From an uncultured bacterium (GTDB lineage: Bacteria; Cyanobacteriota; Vampirovibrionia; Gastranaerophilales; Gastranaerophilaceae), in contig URRM01000073.1 in NCBI GenBank assembly GCA_900550295.1, forward strand, positions 1 to 7,928: a DNA stretch of 7,928 nt, in the 5' to 3' direction. This document shows positions 1 through 7,928 of this stretch, piece after piece. The first letter of the stretch is position 1, and the number at the start of each line of letters is the position of its first letter. Under the pieces are notes generated by a model that made no database searches, had not been told where the DNA came from, and saw only the letters and a list, made by a program, of their open reading frames with translations. Made by a program: the position numbers and the translations under genes.

Positions 1-7
1 ATTTTAA

Positions 8-36
8 TTGATAAATAATTATTTTAATCATATAAT
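8..36 (+). promoter_or_regulatory. Near-consensus sigma-70-type promoter for the glycosyltransferase gene
   Basis: A -35 box TTGATA (8-13, five of six consensus bases) and a perfect -10 box TATAAT (31-36) are separated by exactly 17 bp. Transcription would be expected to begin near position 43, only about 3 nt before the ATG at 46. The surrounding DNA is very AT-rich, so chance matches are possible, but 11 of 12 bases with optimal spacing is good. If real, it implies a leaderless or nearly leaderless mRNA. Confidence 0.55.
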
Positions 37-45
37 TTGTGTATT

Positions 46-1749
46 ATGGAAAAGATTAGAAAATATTATGCACCAATATTAATATGTTTGATAACGTTAT
101 TTGGATTAGAGTTGAGAGTTGCAATTTCAAATTGTCCGATGTGGTATGATGAAGGACATTCAATTTTGGTTGCAATACAACAATTCCCATTTGGAATTGA
201 TAACTTTTTGTTAACAAAAGATTTTCAACACACACCATTTTATTTTTATTTTCTACATTTTTGGTTAAAAATATTCGGTACATCTGAAATTTTACTTAGA
301 TTTTCAAGCGTTATTTTTGGTGTAGCGACAATACCTTTGACATATATCGTATCTAAAAAGTTATACAGAAATGACAAAGTTGCAGCAGTGATTGCAGCAA
401 TATTGGTTGCAGTAAGTCCTTTGATGATTTATTACTCAATTGAAGTCAGAATGTATATAATGGTTACCTTCTTGTCTCTATTATCAATGAATTACCTTCT
501 TGATTTTGATGAAAAAGGTGATAAAAAATCATTAGTAAAGCTTTTAGTAACTAATACTTTGATTCCATATTTGTTAATTGGCGGAATTGTTTTCAATATA
601 GGACAAGTAATTTCTTACTCTTTATACCTATTTTTGACACAAAAAGATAACACAGAAAAAATCAAAAATTATATTACATACAGAATTTATCAGTTAATTT
701 TATTAGTACCCTATTTTGCAATTGCAATTTATTACACATACCAAAGAAGCAAATTCATAATGTTTCATATACCAAATTTCCAATTTATTAATTTTGTTGG
801 AAATGTTCAAAATTTCTTCGGTACAAAAGTCGGTATGCTGTTTTGGACTCAATACTTACCTATAATGATTGATTTCTTATACTTTGTATCAGTCGTTATT
901 CCTGTAATTTATTTTATCTGTGCATTAATAAGAGCCTTCAAGGAAAAAGATGCCAAATTATATATGGCATTTTCAACAATAATTATTGCATACTTAATAA
1001 TTCTTGTATCTTGTATGTTAAGAGTTATCGTATTAGTACCAAGATATATTATTTTTGTTGTTCCGATTTTGATGATTTTATCTGCGGTTGGTTTATCAAA
1101 ATTAAAAAAATGGCACGTTGCAATCTTTCTAATTGCATTTTCAGCATTTAGTTCATTCTATTTATTTAAAGATCCTGCTTATGTAATTACGAAAACTAAT
1201 GCAATAATTGATGCAAACAACTATTTTCAATCAAGAGGTTTGGACAACAGAGATATTGTATTTAGACCTTTTGCATCAAGCGTTTCATTCATTTATCAAA
1301 GCCCAACATCACCAAGATGCCCGTCTTTTGAGCTAATGCATGAATTTAGAAAACCTTATAATAAGCTTGTTTATGATGATTATCAAATTCAAGCAATGGA
1401 ACAAGGTCACATTGATGATTTATGGTTAAGCATTTTACAAAGCGATAATTATACTTCAAAAAGATACTATGAATTTATGAAGAAAAACTATCTTGATCAA
1501 GTTCAAGCCGGCAGATATATCGTAATGGTGATATATGGACCAGACAATCAAGCTTTAGGTGAAAAATTACAATACAGACAACAATTTACAACACCTGAAG
1601 CTGTTCACAATGATAGAATTCTTGCTTGCTTATTCAAAACCTTTGATGATGCAAAGAATATCTTTTTAGAAGAATGTGACTTGGTTGAAACAGTTTCAAT
1701 GAATGACAATACATACTTCTTATTCAGAAAAAGACCGTATAAAAAATAA
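46..1749 (+). CDS. GT39-family integral-membrane glycosyltransferase (PMT/ArnT-like)
   Basis: This 567-residue polytopic membrane protein probably transfers a sugar from a polyprenyl-phosphate donor to a cell-envelope acceptor on the outer face of the inner membrane. The first loop after a membrane segment (about residues 8-28) has the family's acidic motif MWYDEG, with D35-E36 as the likely catalytic and metal-site acids. It is followed by HTPFYFYFLHFWLKIFGTSE (62-81), by SPLMIYYSIEVRMY (124-137) and by a PRY motif (332-334) before a membrane helix, all typical of bacterial GT39 proteins. About ten hydrophobic helices span residues 8-373. The last 190 residues form a soluble, presumably periplasmic domain. 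An in-frame TTG at 37 is the longest start, with a stop at 25-27 just upstream. ATG at 46 is preferred, although neither has a Shine-Dalgarno sequence. The acyltransferase gene follows 11 bp downstream. The sugar and acceptor cannot be read from the sequence. Confidence 0.9.
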   Translation: MEKIRKYYAPILICLITLFGLELRVAISNCPMWYDEGHSILVAIQQFPFGIDNFLLTKDFQHTPFYFYFLHFWLKIFGTSEILLRFSSVIFGVATIPLTYIVSKKLYRNDKVAAVIAAILVAVSPLMIYYSIEVRMYIMVTFLSLLSMNYLLDFDEKGDKKSLVKLLVTNTLIPYLLIGGIVFNIGQVISYSLYLFLTQKDNTEKIKNYITYRIYQLILLVPYFAIAIYYTYQRSKFIMFHIPNFQFINFVGNVQNFFGTKVGMLFWTQYLPIMIDFLYFVSVVIPVIYFICALIRAFKEKDAKLYMAFSTIIIAYLIILVSCMLRVIVLVPRYIIFVVPILMILSAVGLSKLKKWHVAIFLIAFSAFSSFYLFKDPAYVITKTNAIIDANNYFQSRGLDNRDIVFRPFASSVSFIYQSPTSPRCPSFELMHEFRKPYNKLVYDDYQIQAMEQGHIDDLWLSILQSDNYTSKRYYEFMKKNYLDQVQAGRYIVMVIYGPDNQALGEKLQYRQQFTTPEAVHNDRILACLFKTFDDAKNIFLEECDLVETVSMNDNTYFLFRKRPYKK

Positions 1750-1760
1750 AATTAGTAAAA

Positions 1761-2585
<825 letters not shown>

Positions 2586-2886
2586 TTTCTTCGTTATAAA
2601 AATCCAACCAACTTTGAGTTTCAGTTTTCATAGAAGGTTCACATACAGCCCTTATACGTTTTTTATCAAGTTCTTCCAATTGTTTTTCTATTTGGAATTT
2701 TGTATTTTCTTTTTTTATCTCTTGAAGTTCTTCTGCAGTTTTTCCTAAAGCTTCAAGTGCCGTTTCCGTTTCTATAATTTCATAACCAAGATTATGATTT
2801 TGCTCTACAATAAAATTTTCTCGTTCAATTTCGGTATAAGGTTTCACCAATTTTGCTTTTATTTCCATTATAAATTCCTTCCTTTA

Positions 2887-3876
2887 TTATTCTTTATACC
2901 CGCAAGCATACCAATTCCAATCCACAGTTCCTCCCGGTGTTGCTAAAAGTGTCAAATAATCTTTTGTACAACTCGGATAAATTCCCCAACTAAATCCGAG
3001 AGTGGCAATTGCAGTTACAACGGCACAATAGCTTGTATCTTTAAATGAAACTAAAAAATTAATTTTTCTAAGACGTTGGTCATTTGCAAGAGTACCACCT
3101 TGTTCCAACCAACCATCAGACCAAATTCTATACCAAGAATTACCGTTTTTATAAGATTTTATTATTCTTGCTGAATTTGAATGATTTACGTTTGTTGCTT
3201 GAATTGAGTTAAAAGGAAGTGTTTCCACAGTTGAGATAGCAGACTCATTAACTACAACTTTTCCTATCCAAATTTTCTCAAATTCAACATTGCCAGTACC
3301 GTTATATTGCTTAATTTCAAACGGTTTAGCGGAAGTATTCACCCATACATCGTTTACAACCATCTCCGGCTCGTTCGGTTGAATATAAACATTGTTTTCC
3401 AAGACAGTAATTTCACCTTCAGAATCAACAAAAACATTGTAAGTACCATCAGCATAACCATTCATACTAAAATCTGAAATTTCAGAAATTTCAACAGATT
3501 TTCCTTGAATATTTCCTATCAATTTTTTATACAAACCACCTACTAAAAAATTCAATTCCATGCCGGAAAAGCTTATTAAGTAAGAGTTTCCGTCTGAATC
3601 AACATTGCCATTTTTAGCAAAAAGTGATAATTTCTCAGAATCCAACTTTGCAATTGTTGTTTTTTTAACATTGTCAACCAATGTTTGAACCTGTGATTTT
3701 GACACCGCATGATTATCTTCTATTGCATCTGCAACAAAAAAGGGTTGTTCTTTATCCCCAACTTTTAAAGCTTTTTTCTCAAGTTCGTCTTGCATAGAAG
3801 AAAAATTTTCATTAACTTCTTGCGCTTTTGCTTTTGTGCCTGCAATAAAAACATTTGGCACAACAAATTTGCTCAT
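2887..3876 (-). CDS. Phage-tail-fibre-like protein (putative receptor-binding fibre)
   Basis: This 329-residue protein has the modular look of a phage tail fibre. The N-terminus FVVPNVFIAGTKAKAQEVNE (4-23), followed by NF, matches the 'AGTKAxAxxVNxNF' signature common at the start of tail fibres and structural appendage proteins. A short helical stretch follows (29-75). A beta-rich middle region at about 95-222 includes YNVFVDSEGEITVLENNVYI (146-165) and NDVWVNTSAKPFEIKQYNG (175-193). The C-terminal knob carries SWYRIWSDGWLEQGG (247-261) and ends in WNWYACGY (320-327), both characteristic of fibre tip domains. A ribosome site AGAAAGG (complement of 3882-3888) and a good promoter at 3927-3955 precede it. 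No baseplate, tail or lysis gene occurs nearby, so this is a solitary fibre cassette with one small downstream partner. The ligand is unknown. Surface glycan is the usual target of such proteins. Confidence 0.82.
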   Translation of the reverse strand: MSKFVVPNVFIAGTKAKAQEVNENFSSMQDELEKKALKVGDKEQPFFVADAIEDNHAVSKSQVQTLVDNVKKTTIAKLDSEKLSLFAKNGNVDSDGNSYLISFSGMELNFLVGGLYKKLIGNIQGKSVEISEISDFSMNGYADGTYNVFVDSEGEITVLENNVYIQPNEPEMVVNDVWVNTSAKPFEIKQYNGTGNVEFEKIWIGKVVVNESAISTVETLPFNSIQATNVNHSNSARIIKSYKNGNSWYRIWSDGWLEQGGTLANDQRLRKINFLVSFKDTSYCAVVTAIATLGFSWGIYPSCTKDYLTLLATPGGTVDWNWYACGYKE

Positions 3877-3926
3877 AAATACCTTTCTAATTTATTGAGC
3901 AACATATAATAAGGGGCGTTCAATCA

Positions 3927-3955
3927 ATTAGAACATTATTTTTGAAATTTGTCAA
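3927..3955 (-). promoter_or_regulatory. Sigma-70-type promoter for the tail-fibre cassette
   Basis: Read on the minus strand, a perfect -35 TTGACA (complement of 3950-3955) and a -10 TCTAAT (complement of 3927-3932, five of six) are separated by 17 bp. Transcription would start near 3920, leaving a roughly 44-nt leader with a ribosome site. The cassette thus appears to have its own working promoter and to be intact rather than decayed. Confidence 0.6.
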
Positions 3956-3970
3956 ATTTTGAGGTAAAAT
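3942..3970 (+). promoter_or_regulatory. Sigma-70-type promoter for the dehydrogenase gene
   Basis: A -35 box TTGAAA (3942-3947) and a -10 box TAAAAT (3965-3970), each five of six consensus bases, are separated by 17 bp. The expected start is near 3977, about 24 nt before the ATG and leaving the ribosome site GGAAGGA intact. It overlaps the minus-strand promoter back to back over about 14 bp, so RNA polymerase binding at the two should interfere. Confidence 0.55.
3945..3959. promoter_or_regulatory. 15-bp palindrome over both divergent -35 boxes, candidate operator
   Basis: AAATTTGTCAAATTT is a perfect inverted repeat with 7-bp arms and a single central base. It covers the whole minus-strand -35 box and the end of the plus-strand -35 box. 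A dimeric regulator bound here could block both genes. AT-rich palindromes also occur by chance, and no regulator gene lies in the window. Confidence 0.35.
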
Positions 3971-3988
3971 TATCGTAAAACAAATCTT

Positions 3989-3995
3989 GGAAGGA
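3989..3995 (+). promoter_or_regulatory. Strong ribosome-binding site of the dehydrogenase
   Basis: GGAAGGA lies 5 nt before the ATG at 4001 and fixes that start codon. Confidence 0.8.
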
Positions 3996-4000
3996 CTACA

Positions 4001-4969
4001 ATGAAAGCTATTGTATTTGATGAAAATTTAAAATTAGATAAAAACTATGAAAAACCTGTTCCTCAAAAAGGTGAAGCTCTTATAAAAGTGTCTTTGGCAG
4101 GAATTTGTAACACAGATTTTGAAATTACAAAAGGTTATATGGGTTACAAAGGAATTTTAGGACACGAATTTGTCGGAGTTGTCGAAGAAATTAACGACGA
4201 AGATAAATCCCTTTTAGGTAAAAGAGTAGTTGCAGAAATAAGTTATGGTTGTCACAAACCTGATTGTGAATGGTGTAATCAAGGCTTGGTAAGACACTGT
4301 CCTGATAGACATACCATTGGTATTTGGAGAAAAGACGGTTGTTTTGCTGAATATATCACACTTCCATTGGAAATTCTTTTTGAAGTTCCTGAAAATGTTT
4401 CAAACGAACAAGTTGTTTTTGTAGAACCTCTTGCAGCAGCTTGTGAAATTTTAGAACAATTACACATTCGACCTATCCAAAAAGTACTTGTACAAGGTGA
4501 CGGGAAATTAGGTTTAACAACAGCATTAACACTTAATGCGTTCAATTATGACGTAACTCTTGTGGGCAAACATCAAAACAAACTTGATATAGCAAAAGCA
4601 CAAGGCGTTAAAACAATTCTTTTGGATGATTTAGACGTAAAACCCGAATGGGAAGTGGTAGTAGAAGCAACAGGCTCTATTTCAGGTTTTGAAACAGCAA
4701 TGGCTCTTACTAAACCTCGTGGAACTTTAGTTCTAAAAAGTACTGTTGCCGGTAGCAAAGAATTTAACTTGGCACCTATCGTAATCAATGAAATTACGGT
4801 TCTTGGTTCTCGTTGCGGACAATTCAAACCGGCTTTAAGACTTCTTGAAAACAATCGAATTGATTTCAAATCGTTCATTTCAGGTATTTATTCTGTTGAT
4901 GATGCAATTGAAGCCTTCGAAAAAAATAAAGATAAAGATACTTTGAAAGTCTTAATAAAATTTGATTAA
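4001..4969 (+). CDS. Zinc-dependent medium-chain dehydrogenase/reductase (alcohol dehydrogenase-like)
   Basis: This 322-residue cytosolic protein should be an NAD(P)-dependent oxidoreductase acting on an alcohol, polyol or sugar-like substrate. Residues 1-150 form the GroES-like catalytic domain: C36-N-T-D39, GHEFVG with H55-E56, and E142 in VEPLAAACE give the expected catalytic zinc site. Four cysteines (C84, C89, C92, C100) form the structural zinc lobe, though the first spacing is wider than usual. The Rossmann fold follows with GDGKLG (166-171) as the dinucleotide-binding glycine motif, then VVEATGS (220-226). The endings LKSTVAG (245-251) and GSRCGQF (269-275) fit a roughly 320-residue MDR subgroup found in cyanobacteria among others, whose substrate I do not know. 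It has its own promoter and ribosome site, is transcribed away from the tail-fibre cassette, and lies 27 bp before the LptF/G-type gene, with which it is probably co-transcribed. Confidence 0.92.
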   Translation: MKAIVFDENLKLDKNYEKPVPQKGEALIKVSLAGICNTDFEITKGYMGYKGILGHEFVGVVEEINDEDKSLLGKRVVAEISYGCHKPDCEWCNQGLVRHCPDRHTIGIWRKDGCFAEYITLPLEILFEVPENVSNEQVVFVEPLAAACEILEQLHIRPIQKVLVQGDGKLGLTTALTLNAFNYDVTLVGKHQNKLDIAKAQGVKTILLDDLDVKPEWEVVVEATGSISGFETAMALTKPRGTLVLKSTVAGSKEFNLAPIVINEITVLGSRCGQFKPALRLLENNRIDFKSFISGIYSVDDAIEAFEKNKDKDTLKVLIKFD

Positions 4970-4996
4970 TAATCATATTTAAAATAAAATAGGTCT

Positions 4997-6118
4997 ATGA
5001 GAAAAATAATCAAACTATTTAAAAAGCTAAAACAACTTGATAAATACATCTTAAAACAGATAATAGAGATGTTTTTAATGGGTGTGTTCGTTTTTACTGC
5101 GATTATTTTTGCATCAGATACCTTCATTACATTGATTAAGCAAATCTCTATGTATGGTATTCCATTCAAAGTAGCTTTAATCATGATTATTTTGAACTTG
5201 CCGTCAGTTTTTGTAATGACAATTCCAATGGGTGTACTACTTTCAACCGTAATGACACTTAACAGATTAAGTTTGTCATCAGAAATTACAGTAATGCGTT
5301 CTTGCGGTATCGGTTTGGAACGTATTGCAAAACCCGTTTTTGTTTTCGCAATTATAATGGCATTGTTCAGTTTCTTTATTAATGAAACTATCGTACCGGC
5401 AGCAACAAAACAATCTAAAAACCTTGCATTGTGGGCGTTCGGTCAAAAGAATATTCCAAACGGAAAACAAAACTTTGTATTCAAAGAAGTTGGAGATCAA
5501 GGTTTAAGACGTTTGTTCTACGTTGGTCATTGTGAAGATAATACTCTTTATAACATTACCGTTTTAGATATTTCAAAAAAAGACACTATTCAAGTTTTAC
5601 AAGCAAAACAAGGTGCAACATCTCCTCAAGGCTGGGAATTTGATAAAGGTGCCATTTATACCGTTTCTGACAATGGTAACGTTTTGAATACAACAATCTT
5701 TGAACACTCTCTAGCCCAATTTGGTATGGATTTATCAAGAGAACTTGAAAAGAATGTTGCTCAAGAACAAAATTTCTTCCAATTGGTTAAATATCTTGCA
5801 ACACACAGAGATCTTACAAAAGAATTTAAAGCATCATTATCAATTCAATTACACGATAAAATTGCACTTCCTGTAACGACTATTGTTTTTGTGCTAATCG
5901 GTGTTCCACTTGCTATTACACCTCCTCGTGTAAGATATAACAGAGGTTTCTTATTTAGTATCTTAATCATATTCTTCTATTACTTGTTAAGAGCCCTTTC
6001 TGTTTCATTTGGTGAAGCCGGCGCACTTCCACCGTTCTTTGCAGCTTGGATACCTAATATATTAATTGCAATTGTCGGAAGTTATTTGTACTACAAAAAA
6101 GTTTACACAATCACATAA
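4997..6118 (+). CDS. LptF/LptG (YjgP/YjgQ) family LPS-transport permease
   Basis: This 373-residue inner-membrane protein belongs to the LptF/LptG family, the permease half of the LptB2FG ABC transporter that extracts lipopolysaccharide from the inner membrane and feeds it to the LptC-LptA bridge. It has the expected six membrane helices, about residues 25-45, 58-86 and 112-130, then 287-305, 316-335 and 345-366, with a periplasmic beta-jellyroll at about 135-275. Family landmarks include LDKYILKQ (14-21), EITVMRSCGIGLERIAKPV (96-114) as the coupling-helix region, HDKIALPVTT (286-295) and the FGEAGALPP segment (338-346). It cannot be assigned to LptF or LptG from this sequence alone, and no lptB partner is in the window. 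A weak AGG (4991-4993) precedes the ATG, and the 27-bp gap after the dehydrogenase contains no terminator, so a shared transcript is likely. It implies an LPS-bearing outer membrane. Confidence 0.93.
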   Translation: MRKIIKLFKKLKQLDKYILKQIIEMFLMGVFVFTAIIFASDTFITLIKQISMYGIPFKVALIMIILNLPSVFVMTIPMGVLLSTVMTLNRLSLSSEITVMRSCGIGLERIAKPVFVFAIIMALFSFFINETIVPAATKQSKNLALWAFGQKNIPNGKQNFVFKEVGDQGLRRLFYVGHCEDNTLYNITVLDISKKDTIQVLQAKQGATSPQGWEFDKGAIYTVSDNGNVLNTTIFEHSLAQFGMDLSRELEKNVAQEQNFFQLVKYLATHRDLTKEFKASLSIQLHDKIALPVTTIVFVLIGVPLAITPPRVRYNRGFLFSILIIFFYYLLRALSVSFGEAGALPPFFAAWIPNILIAIVGSYLYYKKVYTIT

Positions 6119-6166
6119 TTAAGCAATTTTTCATGTTCACTCCCGTTAATTAGCATGTGTATAAGT

Positions 6167-6173
6167 AAAGGAG
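6167..6173 (+). promoter_or_regulatory. Ribosome-binding site that fixes the start of the HELGH protein
   Basis: AAAGGAG lies 5 nt before the ATG at 6179. The in-frame ATG at 6155 has no such site and would put this ribosome site inside the coding region, so 6179 is chosen. Confidence 0.85.
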
Positions 6174-6178
6174 TTTCC

Positions 6179-7828
6179 ATGAATATTGGCGGAATAAAGA
6201 TTGGATTTCCAACTTTAAAACCCCAAATATATAATAAAAATAAGCCTCTTGCAAACTTGAATGAACCAATTCAAGATGTTTTTGTGTCTTCTAAAAAAGG
6301 AGTTACAAATCCAAATAAAGGTGTCACTGAGCCATCTGAAAACGAAGCGGTAAATATTGTTGCTAATATGAAAAACACAGATGGAAAACCAAGATTTTCA
6401 GAAAAAGAAGTTAATAATTTTAAAATTTCTTGTGCTACAAAGGTTTTAGATTTTGAAACAGTAAATGCTTTTAAGGACAATACAAATTTTAATATGTCTA
6501 ATATGAAAGCCGTTTACCGTATGGGTAAAGATTTAAAAGACGATAAATTTAATGAAAAAGTTTTGAATGCTATCAATAAATTGCCAAAAGGTGCTAAGCC
6601 AGACGAATTCGAACAAAACGAATATGAACCACAAAAAGAATTTTCGTTAAAATGTGGTTGTAAAGGAACCTTCAAGTTTGATGCTGAAAATATAGAACTG
6701 TTATCAAAAACAGAGTATGACTTAAGCAATTTAAAAGCTGATATCAAAAAAGACATTGATTTCAGAAATAATACAGTTACAACAGTTAAAAAAAGTTATA
6801 ACGATGACAAAATGAAGGATGAAATACTTGAACAAACTGTTGAGAAAATCGATAAAGACGGTAATCTATTAAGAAAAGAAATCTTAAAACCTTCTGAAGT
6901 TAACGGGGTGTATGATGTTACGTATGTTTATCCAAATGGTGAAACAAAACAAGCATCAAAGGCTACTGTTGATAAAAAGACAGGAATTGTTTCTATAAAA
7001 CGTGATTTCAAATCAAATAACGGCACAAGAACACAATTCTTATATGAAGATGATCCTAAAGGTAATAGAATTATAGACTATAAGATTACAGATAAAAACG
7101 GCAAAATTTTAATGGGCTTATCTAAATCTTTTGAAGTTGTTGACGATAATCATTTTATTTCTTCAAAAAATGGTTATAAATACGATATTACGACTGACGA
7201 TAAAAAGCTTACTGTAAAAGATTTGCACCATAATAGAGAAGCTTCTATCAATTTTGAAGAAAAACTAATAGGAAACAAAAAAGATTTAGTAAATCTATTA
7301 AAGAAAGTTTCTGGCGAAGAATTGCTTGAAACTGTCGCAAACATTGGAAAAATGGATAGCACAGACAGTATTTATCAAGCAGGATTTTCACCTGTATCAA
7401 AAGATGTTAATATAATGGATAATTTGTTTGTATTCTTGCACGAATTAGGACACGCAAAAGACTCTCAAAAACAAAAAACTTATAAAGAAAAACTTTTGGG
7501 TAAAAACAAAATGTTCACTGATAATAAAGATATTAAAGAAACATATTTAAGGGAACGAGAAACTTTTAACAAATTCCATTCAGAAGAAGAACGTAATCAT
7601 GTTAAATACTTTACGCAAGCAAAAGGTCACTATGGCGGTGAGTTTGGAGGCTTAGCAGAGGTTGTTGCTGAAACAAATGCAATTACAAACTCTTTTGCTG
7701 ATGAAAAATCTGGCTTAAGTATTCGTTCTCAATATTTGCAACAATATTTTCCAGAAACAATAGCTAAAATTCAAGATGCTATGAACTGGAAAGACGATTT
7801 AGATGCAATTGAATATTACGGAACATAA
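6179..7828 (+). CDS. Putative HExxH zinc metalloprotease with beta-rich repeat region
   Basis: I do not recognise this 549-residue protein as a named family. Residues 1-60 are polar and probably disordered, with the short motif PIQDVFVSS (30-38) and no signal peptide. Residues 70-190 look helical and mixed, with a CGC motif (159-161). From about 195 to 360 the chain is beta-rich with RHS/YD-like phrases: DKDGNLLRKE (225-234), YPNGETKQAS (251-260) and DKNGKILMG (305-313). The C-terminal domain has FLHELGHAKDS (419-429), a textbook HExxH zinc site (H421, E422, H425), and GGLAEVVAETNAI (490-502), where E494 or E498 could be the third ligand. This arrangement recalls anthrax-lethal-factor-like and Pro-Pro-endopeptidase gluzincin domains. 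Proteolysis is inferred from the motif. It could be an effector, a toxin or a housekeeping protease. It stands alone 60 bp after the LptF/G-type gene. Confidence 0.75.
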   Translation: MNIGGIKIGFPTLKPQIYNKNKPLANLNEPIQDVFVSSKKGVTNPNKGVTEPSENEAVNIVANMKNTDGKPRFSEKEVNNFKISCATKVLDFETVNAFKDNTNFNMSNMKAVYRMGKDLKDDKFNEKVLNAINKLPKGAKPDEFEQNEYEPQKEFSLKCGCKGTFKFDAENIELLSKTEYDLSNLKADIKKDIDFRNNTVTTVKKSYNDDKMKDEILEQTVEKIDKDGNLLRKEILKPSEVNGVYDVTYVYPNGETKQASKATVDKKTGIVSIKRDFKSNNGTRTQFLYEDDPKGNRIIDYKITDKNGKILMGLSKSFEVVDDNHFISSKNGYKYDITTDDKKLTVKDLHHNREASINFEEKLIGNKKDLVNLLKKVSGEELLETVANIGKMDSTDSIYQAGFSPVSKDVNIMDNLFVFLHELGHAKDSQKQKTYKEKLLGKNKMFTDNKDIKETYLRERETFNKFHSEEERNHVKYFTQAKGHYGGEFGGLAEVVAETNAITNSFADEKSGLSIRSQYLQQYFPETIAKIQDAMNWKDDLDAIEYYGT

Positions 7829-7928
7829 TAATATATAAATTATTCAACCCCTTGCCAATAGTGCAAAGGCAAATTTTATGAATAAATAAACTTAAATTAT
7901 ATATAGGAATAAAAAATATTATTATATC
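7829..7928. other. Window-end spacer without a recognisable gene
   Basis: These 100 very AT-rich bases contain no credible reading frame. The only structure is a weak 5-bp hairpin (TTGCC at 7852-7856 with GGCAA at 7868-7872) followed by ATTTTAT, which might be a poor terminator for the preceding gene. Confidence 0.4.

Noticed and set aside
37..45. TTG at 37 as start of the glycosyltransferase
   Set aside because: It adds only three residues, lacks a ribosome site and lies upstream of the predicted transcription start near 43. ATG at 46 is the simpler choice.
4279..4878. Minus-strand open frames of 88 and 101 codons (4279-4545, 4573-4878) inside the dehydrogenase gene
   Set aside because: They lie wholly antisense to a clearly conserved enzyme, have no ribosome sites and encode no recognisable protein.
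6137..6165. Possible promoter with TATAAG (6160-6165) before the HELGH gene
   Set aside because: The matching -35 region (TTCACT at 6136-6141) is poor, and the predicted start near 6172 would remove the ribosome site at 6167-6173.
6271..7362. Three minus-strand open frames inside the HELGH gene (6271-6480, 6514-6756, 7174-7362)
   Set aside because: Their Ser/Phe-rich composition is the usual shadow of a lysine- and glutamate-rich gene on the opposite strand.
7850..7876. Intrinsic terminator after the HELGH gene
   Set aside because: The stem is only 5 bp with an 11-nt loop and a broken T run, so it is too weak to call with confidence.

Overview
This is a low-GC, densely coded window with seven convincing protein genes, no RNA genes and no gene-free stretch longer than about 130 bases. 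The AT-rich codon use, together with an LptF/LptG-type lipopolysaccharide (LPS) export permease, points to a bacterium with an outer membrane. The zinc dehydrogenase resembles a type common in cyanobacteria. The orphan phage-tail-fibre-like gene and the large protein with a Zn-protease motif have the style of proteins I associate with gut Candidatus Gastranaerophilales (Vampirovibrionia/Melainabacteria). That placement is inference and was not tested by any search.

Layout. (1) 1-2585, plus strand: a likely two-gene transcription unit. A GT39-type membrane glycosyltransferase starts almost directly at a near-consensus promoter, then a left-handed beta-helix (hexapeptide) O-acyltransferase follows 11 bp later. 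The acyltransferase gene ends in eight GACA tetranucleotide repeats that abut a strong intrinsic terminator, and its open frame runs through the terminator. (2) 2551-3876, minus strand: a two-gene cassette of a phage-tail-fibre-like protein and a small partner, convergent with the acyltransferase gene. (3) 3877-4000: a compact divergent control region with two overlapping back-to-back promoters and a 15-bp palindrome over both -35 boxes. (4) 4001-6118, plus strand: a zinc-dependent medium-chain dehydrogenase, then an LptF/LptG family permease. (5) 6179-7828, plus strand: a 549-residue protein with an N-terminal disordered segment, a beta-rich middle and a C-terminal HELGH zinc-protease motif.

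Theme. Sugar transfer, O-acyl decoration and LPS export are all cell-surface glycan functions, so the window looks like a loose envelope neighbourhood into which a tail-fibre-like cassette has been placed. The observations most worth following are the GACA tract (a possible contingency locus for a surface-glycan acyltransferase), the stand-alone tail-fibre cassette and the uncharacterised HELGH protein.
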